From positions 2,745,001 to 2,809,000 of the forward strand of contig CM060831.1 of NCBI GenBank assembly GCA_030762175.1: DNA of 64,000 nt, in the 5' to 3' direction. A program made the translations under genes and the position numbers. The notes below the pieces were generated by a model. It saw only the letters and a program-made list of their open reading frames with translations, did not search any database and was not told the origin of the DNA. This DNA is from Metallyticus violacea (Eukaryota; Arthropoda; Insecta; Mantodea; Metallyticidae). Positions 47,901 through 62,524 of the stretch are shown in pieces; position 1 is the stretch's first letter, and each line of letters begins with the position of its first letter.

Positions 47901-49761
47901 GGTGAGTTTAATGTATTCCTTGATATGTGTCTCTGTTAGATAGGAATATAGTAAACATTTTCTTACATGAGTTAATGTTTTATTTTGTGGTATGCTGGGA
48001 AACAAAGTTTTGACATCAAATGAAACCGAAGTGTCATTGCGAGACAGTTTGTAATCTTTAATTTTATTAATGAGATCCATAGAGTTCAAGCGTAAATTGT
48101 CAAACTTAGGAAATGTGTTAATCTTTGAGGACAACTAATTAGCTAAGTGATAACAAGGAGTGTTGATGTTATTAATAATTGATCTCATGCTTTTCCTAGG
48201 TTCAATAATTTTTGGTGGGCCCAAAATCCTGGCTAAAGATGGATTATATACTTTGATTTTATAATTGAGAATAAGGTGCTACTTTTTAGGATTTCCTCTA
48301 TTGATTTTTTGCATTTATTTAAAGGGTAACTTTAACTTCAATGAACTTGTCTCTGTTCAATAGCTCTTGCATTCTTTGTCTGCAATCCTCTTTACCCAAG
48401 ATCACAATTTTGTTTCCTTTATCATTCTTGGTATAAACTACATCTTTATTATATCTAATCTGTCTCTAACACACTCTTATGCTTCACTTACTTTTAAATA
48501 TGGTGGGACCGGTTTCGAAGAGACATCCTCTCCATCTTCAACCAACTTGACGATGATGATTATTATTATTATTATTATTGTTGTTGTTATTTTATTTTTT
48601 AATTTTAATCTCTTTTATTTTTATTTTTATTTATGTATTTTTATTTACCTGGCAGAGCTCAAGCCATAAGACCGTCTGTTACACTCATCCAGATTAAAAT
48701 AGCAAATATATAAAATATATGAATGAATATATTGGCACATACAAAAAAGAAATAATAAAGACTGTGCAACATTGCATAATGAGAGATACAGAGAAAGAAA
48801 AACAAATATTTATACACACATTATGTAAAATAATCCAAGTAAGAACAAAGCAAATATAAAATAAAGGAGATGTACCAGAAATGACATTGACAGAGTTAAA
48901 ATTCTTTAGCATTCCAAACAAATGGCTAAATATGTGTTTATGTGTTAAAAAGTTAAATAAAATATTTTGTAAGACTATTATATAATTATAGTGAAACAGT
49001 ATATTAATGTCAATCTGTCATATATATTAAATATAAGAAAACTTATAGTTATTATATATCAAACAATATTACATTTGAAGTACAAACTATCCTGCAGACA
49101 CTCTCCAGCACTGATTATCTGTCTTTCATAGCAGTCAGCTGTTGTTGAATGCCAAGCTATCAACTTTTTTGTGGATTTGTGAAGTTGTTGCTTTATTTTA
49201 TTTTGTATTGGTTGAAGTAAGGAGAAATAACTTTATATAAAGCTTACATTCTGACTCTAAGAGAAAATTTAAATTAAATATTTGGGTAGACCAACTCCAA
49301 GTATTAATTTGAGTGAAACTGTGAGTTCAAAAAAGTTTATCATGTAGGAACTGTTTAAAATTAAGCTAATTCTCTCAGCAAGTTGAATAACTTTAAAAAA
49401 GAATATAAAACTCCAATTATGGCCTTATTAATTAATGTGCATCAATTAGAATGACAAACTATCTAAGCTAACTAATAGGAGAAAAATAGAACTATATATA
49501 TATATACATTACTTTGCTAGGTTGGTATGTTTTTCTCCCTTCAAAATCACTTGAAAATTAATTTAGAGAAATTACCCCAATTTTCAAAAGTAAGGGGAAC
49601 AAATTAGAATTCTTGCAATCTATAAACATTACAAAAGAGAAATAACATTTTTTTTAGAATTCTTCTTCTTCTTCTTCTTCTTCTTCTTCTTCTTCTTCTT
49701 CTTCTTCTTCTTCTTCTTCTTCTCCTCCTCCTCCTCCTCCTCCTCGTCGTCATCATAATTA

Positions 49762-49813
<52 letters not shown>

Positions 49814-52477
49814 GAAGATTTGGGTGCCAATGACCTTTGTAGTTTTGCATCCTTTAAACCATAATCATTATTGAGATCAAACCACAAAAATTAATGAAAT
49901 ATATAGCCTCTGACACATAAAGCTACATTATGTCACTATTTTTAAATGTATCCATGTTTATGAACTGAATGAGCAAACTTTACATTCATTATAACAGAAA
50001 GTTTCTACTTACATTGCATATTTAAGAAGATGATGTTCATATGTTTCAATAAAATAAAAACATGTAACTATTTAAAAACAATTACAATGTACTAAGCAAA
50101 TATACACAATCAACAATGTATAATCAAAACTTCCATCGATTTTCAGTGGTTTTCAAATTTAATTTAAATGTTATTGTAGTAAAAACATGTAACTCAAATG
50201 TTAGCTGAATATTATTACAGAACACACTTACATACAAATATAATTCTCACACAGTATTAGATTAATATTTCACAGTTGCTATTTTCATGAAAACGATTTT
50301 GTTAAATATAAAACATATGCAGCATTATAAATACATTTTATATGCTGATTTAGTTTGTTCATTTATTTTGAAACAATTGAGAAAAATTGAATACTAGAAC
50401 ACTTTTTAAATTTCAGTTTTCAGATATACCCCTATTCCTTATACTTCTGATTTCCCTAATTGTGTTAAACTATTTTTGATTTTTTTATTTTGTTAATAAA
50501 ATAGTATATATTGAATTTTATTGTGAAAAAACAAATATTAGTGCAGCTAGAGCAATTTTTAAATTTTGGGTTTTAGGTAACCCAAAACTGATCCTTGATT
50601 TTCAGGACCTATTTTTTCTTATTTTATTTACATGTTATAATTATATACTGAGTTTCTTTGTTAAAAAAAATAAATATTGGTGCCACTAGGGCAATTTTTA
50701 AATTTGGGTTTCAGGTAAACTCCCACTCTTAATAATCTGATTTCACTGGTTTTCAGAACCTATTTTTCTTGTTTTATTTCAATGGCATAAACTGAGTTTC
50801 CTTAAAAAAAAATTAAAATGTGCAGCCACTAGAGCAATTTTTAAATTTTGTTTTAACCCCCCTCTTTAAATTTTGATTTTGAGGCGTGACCCCACTCCTA
50901 ATGACTCATTTTCCCTGATTTTCAGAAATTATTTTTCTTATTTTATTTAAACAGTATATACTGAGCTTTTTGGGGGGAAAAATGGTAATTTTGGGTTTCA
51001 GATAAACCCTGACTCCTAATAGTCTGATTTCACTGATTTTTGGAAACTTTGTTTTTTAATTAAATTATTTTAATTGCATAAGTCTACTAGAGTAATTTTT
51101 AAATTTTCGCTTTAGGTTAACTCTCACCCCCAACTGTCCAATTTTGCTGGTTAACAAATTTGATGAACTGTTTTGTTTATTGATGGTTATAATCAATTTG
51201 GATACTGGAGAGAGAAATCAACCATATTGACTGTTGATGCATTTGTAGAAAAAATGTATCAAGCTTTTGAGGAAGATAATTGGACACAGGGAACTATTTG
51301 TGATCTAAGTAAAGCTTTTGACTGTGTGCAACATGATATTTTATTCAAGAAACTAGAATTCTATGGGATAAAGGAACAGAGTTTAAATATATTTAAATCT
51401 TATTTAGAGGATCGCAAACAGCTAGTATCAGTGGAGGAAAGTACTCTCATATTGTTGATGTGAAAACTGGTGTTGCACAGAGCTCGGTGCTGGGGCCACT
51501 ACTTTTTTTGATAATGATAAATGATCTATCAAAATGCTATTCCTGCCATACAGTTGTTTATGCAGATGACACAACTTTCCTTAATGTAAATAAAGACTTC
51601 ATTTACTGTCACAATCTGTAAATGAAACCGCACAAAAAGCTCAGCTTTGGTTTAGAAGCAATAGTTTTTTTATGAATGCAAACAAATCACAAAATATAGT
51701 TTTCAACCTAAAAAATATAGACACTCTCTGTCACAATGTGAAACTTCTTGGCATGATAATTGACAAACATTTATCCTGGAATCCTCACATAGATTTTATA
51801 TGTAGTAAGTTATCATGTACTGTATTCCTACTATCAATCCTAAAAAGGCTGTCCCTAAAGATTTTGTTCGTATGGCTTAATTTTCGTTCTTTCAAAGCAT
51901 TTTTAGGTATGGCTTAGTGTTTTGGGGTAGTAATCCAAGGATAGCAGAAGTGCTAAAAATTAAAAAAGTTATTAGAATATTAACAAACTCTAAGAATACT
52001 GAACATTGTAAGCCACTATTTGTAGATCTAGAAATTCTTACAATTATTATTTTATATATTTATGATGTTTTGGTACATATTAAAGAGAATTTGCAAATTT
52101 ATAATGTAAGGGGTGAAATGCACACATATAACACATGTAACAGGAACAGAGTAGATATGCCATATCATAGGTTGCAGAAGACCTCTGGATATTATAAAAT
52201 AACAGGAATAATACTTTTCAATTCACTTCCTTTAGAAATAAGTGCTGTAAATACTCAGCTATTCAAAGAGAGAGTATATATATGGTTAATTAAACATCCT
52301 TTCTACAGCATACATGAATTTGAAGTAGAAAATAAGAGTAATATGAAATATTAACAAAAAAAAAGTTATAATGTAAATAAGCTGTTGCTCTTCATCCATA
52401 GACTTTAAGCCTCTTTCTCCTTTTTTCTTTTGACAAAGCCTATTGTAATTACTGTAATTATCAAATGGTGAATAAAC

Positions 52478-52528
<51 letters not shown>

Positions 52529-55500
52529 GCCAGGTTTTGTTGAGAAAAAATAAAAATTGCAACCACTACTGCCATGAAAATCAAGAAAACTAATTTTTTT
52601 GTTTAAATGAGTGCAATGTTATGATTTTTCTATTAAATTTTCTTGTCTGTTGTGTATACTCAGCCATATGAGAGTTCATTTTAGTTATCAACATCCTATT
52701 AGGTAATCCCATATGAAATATCGGTTTTTTAGTTTGGTGTTTTGTAAGATTTTAATTTTTTTATTTATTTTTTTTTTTTTGGCAATGTTATTTACAGGAT
52801 GCCATGTATTATGTATATTGTATGTGCCAGTTGTCATTTATTAATATACAATCATAAAATGGAAGTAACAAAGTTTGAGATTAGATTACTAGAAACAAGA
52901 TTATAAAGCTGCTGCCATAGCTTGAATATATGAAGTGGAGGGAAAAAGTGTCATTAGTGAGCTTGTGTAGCAAGATGATTTCAGCATTTCAATAATAGAG
53001 AATAAAACACTAAAGATTTATCCTATTCTGAAAGACCTAAGGTATGGAATGTTGAGAATATTGAGAATACATGCAGAAAATTCGCAAAAAAAACTACTCA
53101 TAGACTGTCAGAAGAACTTGGTGCATAAAAAAAAATCACATGTCACTACAATAAGACACTTAAAAAAATCATACAGATGTTGTGGATCTGTACTTCTTGA
53201 GTTTACACATGAACAGTCCCATTGCAGGGTGTATATCTGTCTGCAGTTATCATATATTCCTTGGATGATAGAATTATCAGGATAATTGTCACATGTAATA
53301 TTACTACAACCCTGACACCTCAAAGCAATGGCTTGATCCCCATCAGGCTGCCAAAGTCACTACGCAAAATCGGTTTGATCCCAAAATAATGTTAGTATAT
53401 CTAGTGAAATTTTGAAGGTGCAATTCACAGGGAGTTTGTTCCAAACAGGTGTGCACTTGATGCAAATATTTATTCACAACAACTGTAACATTCTTGTAGT
53501 TTTGAGACAGAGATTTTCAGCATTAGTTAACCAAAGTAGAGTTCTCTTGCAGCAGGACAATGCGAGACCCCATACCATTCAAACAATCATGGATGCAAAA
53601 AGTCCAGGAATTAGAAGGGATCGAACTGCTGCCATATCCAACATATACCCCTAATCTTGCACCTTCAGATTACTGTCTGTTTCTATCCATAGCCCATTTC
53701 TTGCATGGAGAAAATTTTGAAAACATTGAAGCCTTGCAAGTGGGTATCATTGAAAATGTTTTACATCAATCCAGAGATGGTGCCATCATGAAATAATAAA
53801 GCTTGCTAAACGGTGGCTCAAGACTATAGAATCTAATGGTCTTTACTTTGAAGATCAAGTTAATATCTTGTCAGAACATGTTTCAAATAAAGATTTGCTT
53901 AAAAACTGACATTACTTACGTGACAATATAAAAACTATATTCAGCAATAGTAGTAAAGTTGGTTTTATGTAGCCGCAAATCATGTTGTTGTCAAGGTACT
54001 CTTCTGTCATGCACTCTAATTTCAACTAACTTTTTAATAGTTAAAGTTGTTGTTTAGTTTCATTTGGATTAATGAAGCAAATATGATAGAAACTTGAATG
54101 GCTTACTGTCCAGCCTCCTCCTCTAGTGTCCATGTCGCAGTAAACAAAGAAGGGTAGTGTTGATAGAGGAGGTTGTATCCTGTACACTCCAGTTGTGTTG
54201 TATCCTTGCAGCAATAACTCCCAACAGTCATGGGGTAAATCTGTCTCTTTCAGCATAGGTTGAGGTAAAGCCTGTACATAAGGTGTGGGTGTCTGCTTCA
54301 AATCCAGTACTGCATTTGTGAAGTATTGTTTTGTAAGTATCTGACTGCTGAGGTTTGCCAGCTGACTGAAAGAACAATAAATGATGATCAGCAAATTTCT
54401 TGGTAATGTCATTCAATAACCGAGTTTGGCACTTAAAGTGATAAAAATAGATTTTGATATCTATAAAATAGGCACCAACATTCTTAACCACTATATTGAA
54501 ATATAAAAAACTGCATTATAACAGCATTGTAGAATTATGAGACATAGAGTCTGGGAGCTTAGGTCGCTAGAAACTTTATAAAAGGGCTAAGCCCTCCAAT
54601 TATTCAATTTCTTTTTTTAAATATTTAGCTATACAATTTATATTATTTCAACTGCGAGAAGTTTTACATTAAACTGGATTATTATTACTAGACAGTTTTC
54701 ACACTTTTGTTGAATCCTCAATGTACATAGTCTCAAGGGACACTAGAAGTGAATTTTTAAAGTTACCATTTTGGCATGGATTTTTCTGAAAATTTTACTG
54801 TGATTCCATTGCTATTAAGTTAATATGTATACCAAATGTCACTAAAATTGGATACATACTTTGTGAGCTATGCATTATTTCATAAACTTTATTATATAAA
54901 TATGTTGCATAATCGAAATGTCCCATGCATCTCATGAGTTGAGAAAACTGGTTGGCAATTTTGGAATTGGAGCTTTGAACCACATACAAAAATGGTATGA
55001 AGAGATATTTTAAATAAATTTAATGAGTGAACTGCGATAATATTTTTAATCCATAAGGAATTTTAATGTTTAAAATTAACCAGTTTTTCATAGAATAATT
55101 TTTTAAAATTATTATTGGTGTTAGCACTATTTTGTCTTATAGAATATTACAATGGACACTTATGCACATTCTGGAAAATTTTAATTGAATTTAAACAAAA
55201 ACTGAAACATGTGGAACATTTTGAATGTGTGAAAATGAAGTTTTGAGAAAAATGCTGTTTTATAAAAAAGTATGCTGGGAAACAGTGAATTGTATGCTTT
55301 TCATATCAGAACCTTCCAATTTATGATTATGGGTGTCTCTACTTCCCTCTTGCATCCTTTTGTGCTGTGGGTGTTGCTTTTGCCACCTGCAGGTTCTTTC
55401 CTGCATGTAGCACCTCATAGAGTTGAATCATATCCCAGATCTTAGTGATCTTTGAAGTAGCTTTGAACATTTTTCATTCTTATCACAGATCTCAATTCCT

Positions 55501-58500
55501 GAGAAGCTGAATAGCTTATATTAATAGCAGAAACACCATTTAATACCACAATTTCTTGCCACTTATTAGAAATAAAATTTTCTTTGGGATAGTTCTTCCA
55601 AATTTGTGAGTAAACACATTCATTTGAATTTTGTGCCCTTCTCCAAGCACAGCATAACAGTAGTTCAATGCAAGCTAGTCTCTGGTAAATGGGGAGCATT
55701 CTCCTAACCATACTATCATCAAACTGAACAGACATTTTGCAATGGCTTTGCAGAGTCTTACTGAGAGCTATGCTCCTATTATAAAAAACCAAGAGGCTGT
55801 CGCTGTGTGGCACTTCTGATGTTCTGGCTTCTGTTCTGTTGATCTGTAAAGGTAAAGTTTAGCACATGTGATATTCTTCTTGGCAGATGCTTCTGGATGA
55901 CCAGTCTGCAGTAGCTTTTTACAGTTTCTAACTTCAGCGCGCCATGATCATTCTAGGTGTCAGTAGTGACTTTCTTAGCTTAAGGAAAGCTGACACATTC
56001 TTCCTTCACTGTTTCTACATCAGCAGCATATACCGTCACTTCCTTTAGGTGCTGATAAGTCCTTATATCTCAGTCAGGCAGTACAGTTGTGTATCTCAAT
56101 CCACACTTCTGTACTGAGAGGGTGTAGCAGGCTGAAAAGCAAATGCAGAGCACTTTAAATGGCAGTAGAGACAGAAGAGAGTGAGGGGAAGACATGCAAA
56201 TGGTGACTCTCTGTGGGTGCCCAATGGTTCAAGGAAACGACTTTCGATTATGGCCAAAAACTCAATGCTGGTGTCCCACAGGCGTACACAGTGTCTCTGC
56301 CGAGAGGTAAATTGCAGTTCAAATATACTTGGTTCACCCATTAAAATAAAGAGAAACTGAAGTTATATTCTTACCTTGTCATGTTGCTAAGTTTTGAAAT
56401 GTTCACTTTTAAGGCATTAAGATCATCTTTTATTACACCGCTAGTTCCCCTGATGGCATAAAGTGAAGTTGTCATCACCTGCATCTTGTTCTCAAAATCT
56501 TCACCCACCACATGTGTTAGCTTACCATCTGAAAGGTTAAATAGCAAGTAGTGGTGATCTATACATTTTGGAATACGTGGTATTACAGCTGTGTATTTTG
56601 GTAGAATTTACTTACCTACACTGGGATGGAATCCTCTTAGCTGGTTTTGTCCTTGTTTGAGACTGGTAGTATCCAGTTTAATGACATCCAGCATGGCTTC
56701 TAATTTACTGACCAGCCAGTCAAGCTGTTGAACCCTCCTTAACAGCTCCCTCAATTCAGATTTCACCCCATCACCCTTTTCTTGGATTTGAACTTCCATT
56801 TTTGTCATTCTTGAACAAAGCATTTGTTTTATTCAAGTTATTTAGTTTTTACTAAAATGTTAAATATGTGTATCTTTTATTTTTATATTACTTCAAAATA
56901 AAATATTATGGTATTTGAATTTATTTTATTGCCTGTGGACTTGTTAGTACAAATATTAAGCATTATCAATATAATCTAAAACTATCATGTATGCACACTT
57001 ACAGATTAAAAATATAAATCAATTAGAATACGTTTCAGTAAAAAGCATTGCACTAGGGACTCTTCAATAAAGAATGATCACAATTTTTTTACATTTCATG
57101 CTAAAATTTATAATATTTTTAGCTTAATGCATCATGTACGCATGGTACTAGTTACATTGTTTTAACTTTCGGTTCCTGCCTGTGTGCAGGTTGAGACATG
57201 TTCAATTCCACTTGCAGCAAAAACAAGTTGACATGTGACAAACAACATGCTGCTCTGAAACTGCTTTTACTTCAACAAATTTTTAGCCAAGGCCTAAGCA
57301 CTGTTACAAGAGGCCTATGGAGAGTTTGTCCTTCGCTATAGTACAGCTTGATGATGGTTTAAAATGTTTGCAGTGGGGAGACAAATCAATTTCAGAGGAA
57401 GGTAGAACCATTGTTTCAGTTTTGCTTCAACAGAAGAACACATTAACACTGCTGCTGTCATTGTGAGAGAAAATCATTGTATAACATTAAGAATATTTCC
57501 AGAAATTCAGAAAATTGTAACTCAAAAGCCTGCATATGAGAAATGTTTATGCACAGTTGCTGATTCCTGAACAAAAGTATGTTTGTGTGCAGGTTTTCAA
57601 CACAGAAGATGCTATAGGAAGATGCAGAGTTTTTTTTTCAATGCTAGTCACTGCTGATGAAATCATTTTGATCCTAAGAGCAAACAGAAAGCAGTAAGTG
57701 GAAATCTCCATCATCATCACCAGCATATCAGAAGTGGATGCTTCTGCTTTGAAAGTTTGGTCATCTCATTTTCCAATATTCAAGGAATGGTTTACCTGTA
57801 CACACAACTGCAACTGGGCAATACGACAGAGATGTCCTGAAAACTCTACAAGACCATATCACACACAAAAGACCACATTTCCATGCAACAAGCTATACAT
57901 AGCATATGTTGTTGCTGAATATTTCACAAAATTCAACATGAAGTGTGTCCCTCAGCCTCTCTATAGGCCCAATTTAGCCCCATGTGACTTTTTCCTTTTC
58001 TGCAAATTGAAGAAACCCATGGTGGAGATGATCCTGGATGACCTGTAAAAAAATTGTTTCCAGCAAGTCTTTGAAGACTGGCAGAAATGGTGGGACAGGG
58101 GCGTTGCATGCAACAAGCACAACTTTAAGAAAGATAATCAAAATATGAGAATAAGTAAAGGGATGTAGTAAAAAAACTTATGATCATTCTTTACTGAATG
58201 GCTCCTGTACATATACAGTGATGGAAATAATTATGGCATTGCATTCATAATTTTGTCTTTGACAACAGTTCTCTTTAGGTATAGCATGTATTGTTTATTC
58301 ATTGCTTATGTACTCTTGCCTCTATTGTTTAATTTTCTGTTAATTAGTAAACAGTGCACCAGTCTTTGTTGCCAGTTTTTAATTTACTGTAGAGGAATAC
58401 AAAATATATTCATTTCTAGTAAGACACTGTGTGACAAGAAGCCAAAGGGGTGAAATGAATGCCAAGGTAAAAAATATTTTGCTTGATTTTAAGGCAGGTT

Positions 58501-61500
58501 TATATCATTATTATTTCAAGGTTGCTGAAGAAATTCAGGGATAAAGGAAAGATTTATCAGGTTGGAGGAAGGGGCAGGAAAATTAGCATGTTGAATTGTT
58601 CCATCTTGTGGACAACAATCCATAAAATAGACCCTAATCATTTTTAGTAAGTGGAGCATTGTATAAAAATTTTGATTCAGTTTATATTATAAGCCAAAAC
58701 CTGTTTTATCTTTTTATAATTATTTCATATACCAGTAAAGGAGGGTGGTAATGACTGACCTGTATTCTAAAGTCTCAACTCTTCTCAGCTGCTGCTCATC
58801 TATGGCCTGTAGAGCTGTCATACGATCATTCAACCGCTGTAAAAGTTGTATTACAGTGCCCAACATTCGTTCTCCTTCAGAGATCTCCATATTCTCTCCA
58901 TGTTCAGTATCTCTTGAATGATGTTCAGCAGATGTCTGTAAAACCAATCCTGTATTATATTTCTAAAGTCTTAAACTATTTCTGCAGCCTAAAGGTACTT
59001 AATTACTAGCAAACGGATTTTTATGTAAATAAATATTTTTTCTACTTGTAACCTACTTTAACATTAAAATCATCACCATAAACACAAAATCTTATTTCAT
59101 ATAAAACACATTTTCAGTGAAAAGGCCTGTAAATACATATTTTTGAAAAATTCTTAATAAAGAAATAAATGTTGGTTTAATTTTATTTTACACTGATTTA
59201 TTTTAATTATATTTTATTATTTATACTTTTCCTGTCATTTTAGAAGTATTTTATAGATACATGCACATGCATGAAGATGTTGAAATCAAATAGGAAAAAA
59301 AAACAAAAAAAATTATGTGCTAATTGGAACTTGTATAGTGGGGCAAATCATATACTTAAGATTGTTGTATTACTGAATCAATCTAAACACTCTTATTGGC
59401 TCCATTTACTTGTTTTATATATAGAACATGTTTCACAGACCATCATCTGCAACCTCGGCTAACTGTTGATGTTCCTTTAGAAATGCATATTCTGCTCTGG
59501 TGGAGGTGTGATGACTTAAAGTTTATGTTTTCATTCCCAGAAGTCATTCCCAGAAAGTTCGTTAACTGCCTCTGTATTTATAAATGTAATGTTTTTCCCA
59601 CATTGCTTGCTCTCTGGACTCCTGTGCTGACTTTAATACTTTTGCTCTTTCCCCTATGTCGTGGTTCTCTTTCTAGAAATGAGATGCAACCACCAATTTT
59701 TCCATCTATTTGTATTTTATGTTCCTGAAATGTTCTTTTAACCACGTACCTAAGTTTTTGTTTTTCTAAAACATATTTTTTCACATTCTGCTCTTTTTTT
59801 TTTTTTTTACCAAATAATCACATTTCATTTCTGGATAGGGAACTATGGCATAATGAAAAAAGTATGTTATGCAGGAACTGTATAAACTAAGCAAATTCAT
59901 CAGCAAGTAAAATAACTTAAAAAAAAATACAACAATCGAAATTATGGCCTTATTAATTAATAAAATAAGTAATGGCGTTACTGTGTGTTAATTACCATGA
60001 CAAACTGTAAAGCTAACTAATAAAAGAAAATTGAACTATAATACATTACTTAACTAGGTGTTGTTGTTGTTGAGATTAAACCACAAAAATTAATGGTATA
60101 CTATTTATTAAATGAAACATGTCCACTAACACATAAAGCTATATTGTGCCATTATTTTTAAACATTTTTAAATGTAACCATGTTTGTGAAATGAGTCTTC
60201 GGTACCATTTTTACTTCTCTAAAACAGAGGGAAATAACAGTGAAAGTCAATACTTGCCTGTGGTGCCTCAGTAGTAAAAATGAAGATCAAATGCTATTAA
60301 AACAAAATCAGTAGCATTGAAATTTAATTTAAATTTTATGTAGTAAAAATATGTAATGCAAATGTTTTCTGAAGGTTATTATAGAGCACTCTTGCATACA
60401 AATATAATTCTCATACACATATTAGATTAATATTTCAAATTTTCTATCTGTTTTTATTAAATGTAATATATGTTGTTATAAATACATTTTATATGCTGAG
60501 TTAATTTGTCCTTTATTTTAAAGCATTTGAGAGAAAATAGTGCTACAGTGCATTTCAAATTTCAGTTTTCATATACATCCCTACTCCTCATGGTCTAATT
60601 TCTCTAATTTTCAGAAACTATTGTTCTTATTTTATTTAAATGGTCTATAGCAAATTTTGTAGCCCAAAAAAAAATATTGGTGCCACTAGAGCAATTTTTA
60701 AATTTCAGATTTTAAGTAAACCCCCCCCCCCACTCTTAATAATCTAATTTCACTGATTTTCAGAAACTATTTTTCCTATTTTATTTCAATGGTATACATT
60801 AGAGTTACCTTAAAAATAATTAAAAATTGCAACTGCTAGAGCAATTTTTAAATTTTGCTTTAAACCCCACTCTTTAAATTTCAGTTTTCAGGTATACCCC
60901 ACTCCTAATGAACAGATTTCCCTGACCCTCAAAATATTTTTATAATCTTATTTCAATGATGTATACCGAATTTTGTTATGAAAAAACAAATATTAGTGCC
61001 ACCAGAGTGAAATTTTCCATGTGTGAAAAATTGTAATTGGCATTTTATTTATAGAATGTAACCAAATTAATTATTGAAGGGAACAATTCCTTTTATAAAA
61101 GTGGGAAAACTTAGGAACTGAAATAAGAGGCAGAATAATTTTAAATCTATAATTAGATGAAAATGTAAAAATACTAGAAAAATACAGCTGGAAGGGGAGA
61201 CAAAAATGATTATGGAAGATGGGCAAAACAAATGGGAACAACAATATTGATAATGGCACTATTTAGGAGTGATTATATATTCCCATTACATACTCAACCT
61301 GGTGTTAATTGTAATGGGGTACAGAAAGAATTCAACTCCAAAAATTGAGGGTGATTAAGTGGGAAATTTAAATGTTTTAATAGTAGTAAGTTTACACATG
61401 TTGACTTGTTTGTGAAAACTATATGAAATTGATTCTATTTATATGTTAAAAATATTATATCTGCATGGAAATTGAAAAAAGAAATTCATTCACATACTAA

Positions 61501-62397
61501 AGTCAGCAAAATTATCTCGAGTCAAGAGATTGTAACTGTGGATGTACCACAGGGGTACGTATTGAGACCTCTATTGTTCTTAATATGTATAAACAACTTG
61601 CCATATGACATAACAAATACTCATATCATATGCTCAATGATTTGGTACAATAAATCCCTGTACAATTTAGGGGAAACAATGATTTGCCTGAAAAAATTGT
61701 CAGTTAACTTAAGCGATATCAATTTAAAGGTTAATTCTCAAAAAAATAAATTAACCTGTTTGAACATTCCCATTTACATAAGGGGACAGATATTGCAGTA
61801 TACTTAAATAATTCCAAAATGGAAAAGATCACTGGCTACAATTTCTTAGAATTGCACTTGGATGATCAAGGGGTTTCGCATGTTGACTATATATATGTAA
61901 AAACATTAGTTGAAGCTTATATGTTCAGTTATCTATCTTTGTATTAGATAATAATGTACTACACACTGTGTATTATGACATAGTTTATCATATGGTATAG
62001 AAGTACTGGTATTATCAATATGAATAGAATCTTAGTTTTACAAAAGAAATATCTATGATGTATATATGGATTACCTAGCTTGGGGTCATGTAAAAAGGAT
62101 ATCCTTACGTGATTGGATTGGATTGTATATGTATATAGTGTAATTTTAATGACCTTGAAGAAGGGAATTGATAACACAAGTAGTGGCATTATAACACTAG
62201 ACGTAAGGATAACTTCCAAAGAATTCATGTAAATTTTAAATCAACTAATAAAGATCTATTAATAAATTAAGTTGTGTATAGGAAATAGTGTGTATAGGAA
62301 ATAAATGTAAATGTGAGTTAAAAGAGTACTCAATATATAATTTGTAAGTCATTTGTACCTTATGAATCATTTTTCTTGTAGTGAGTCTATTGAAAAA

Positions 62398-62433
<36 letters not shown>

Positions 62434-62439
62434 CTTCTT

Positions 62440-62524
<85 letters not shown>

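Noticed and set aside
49661..49814. Possible regulatory triplet-repeat tract
   Set aside because: A compound microsatellite inside a dispersed repeat; nothing ties it to regulation.
56096..56341. 81-codon - strand ORF between exons 4 and 5 of the fibrinogen-related gene
   Set aside because: No heptads, no splice-phase fit, and exon 4 joins exon 5 perfectly without it.
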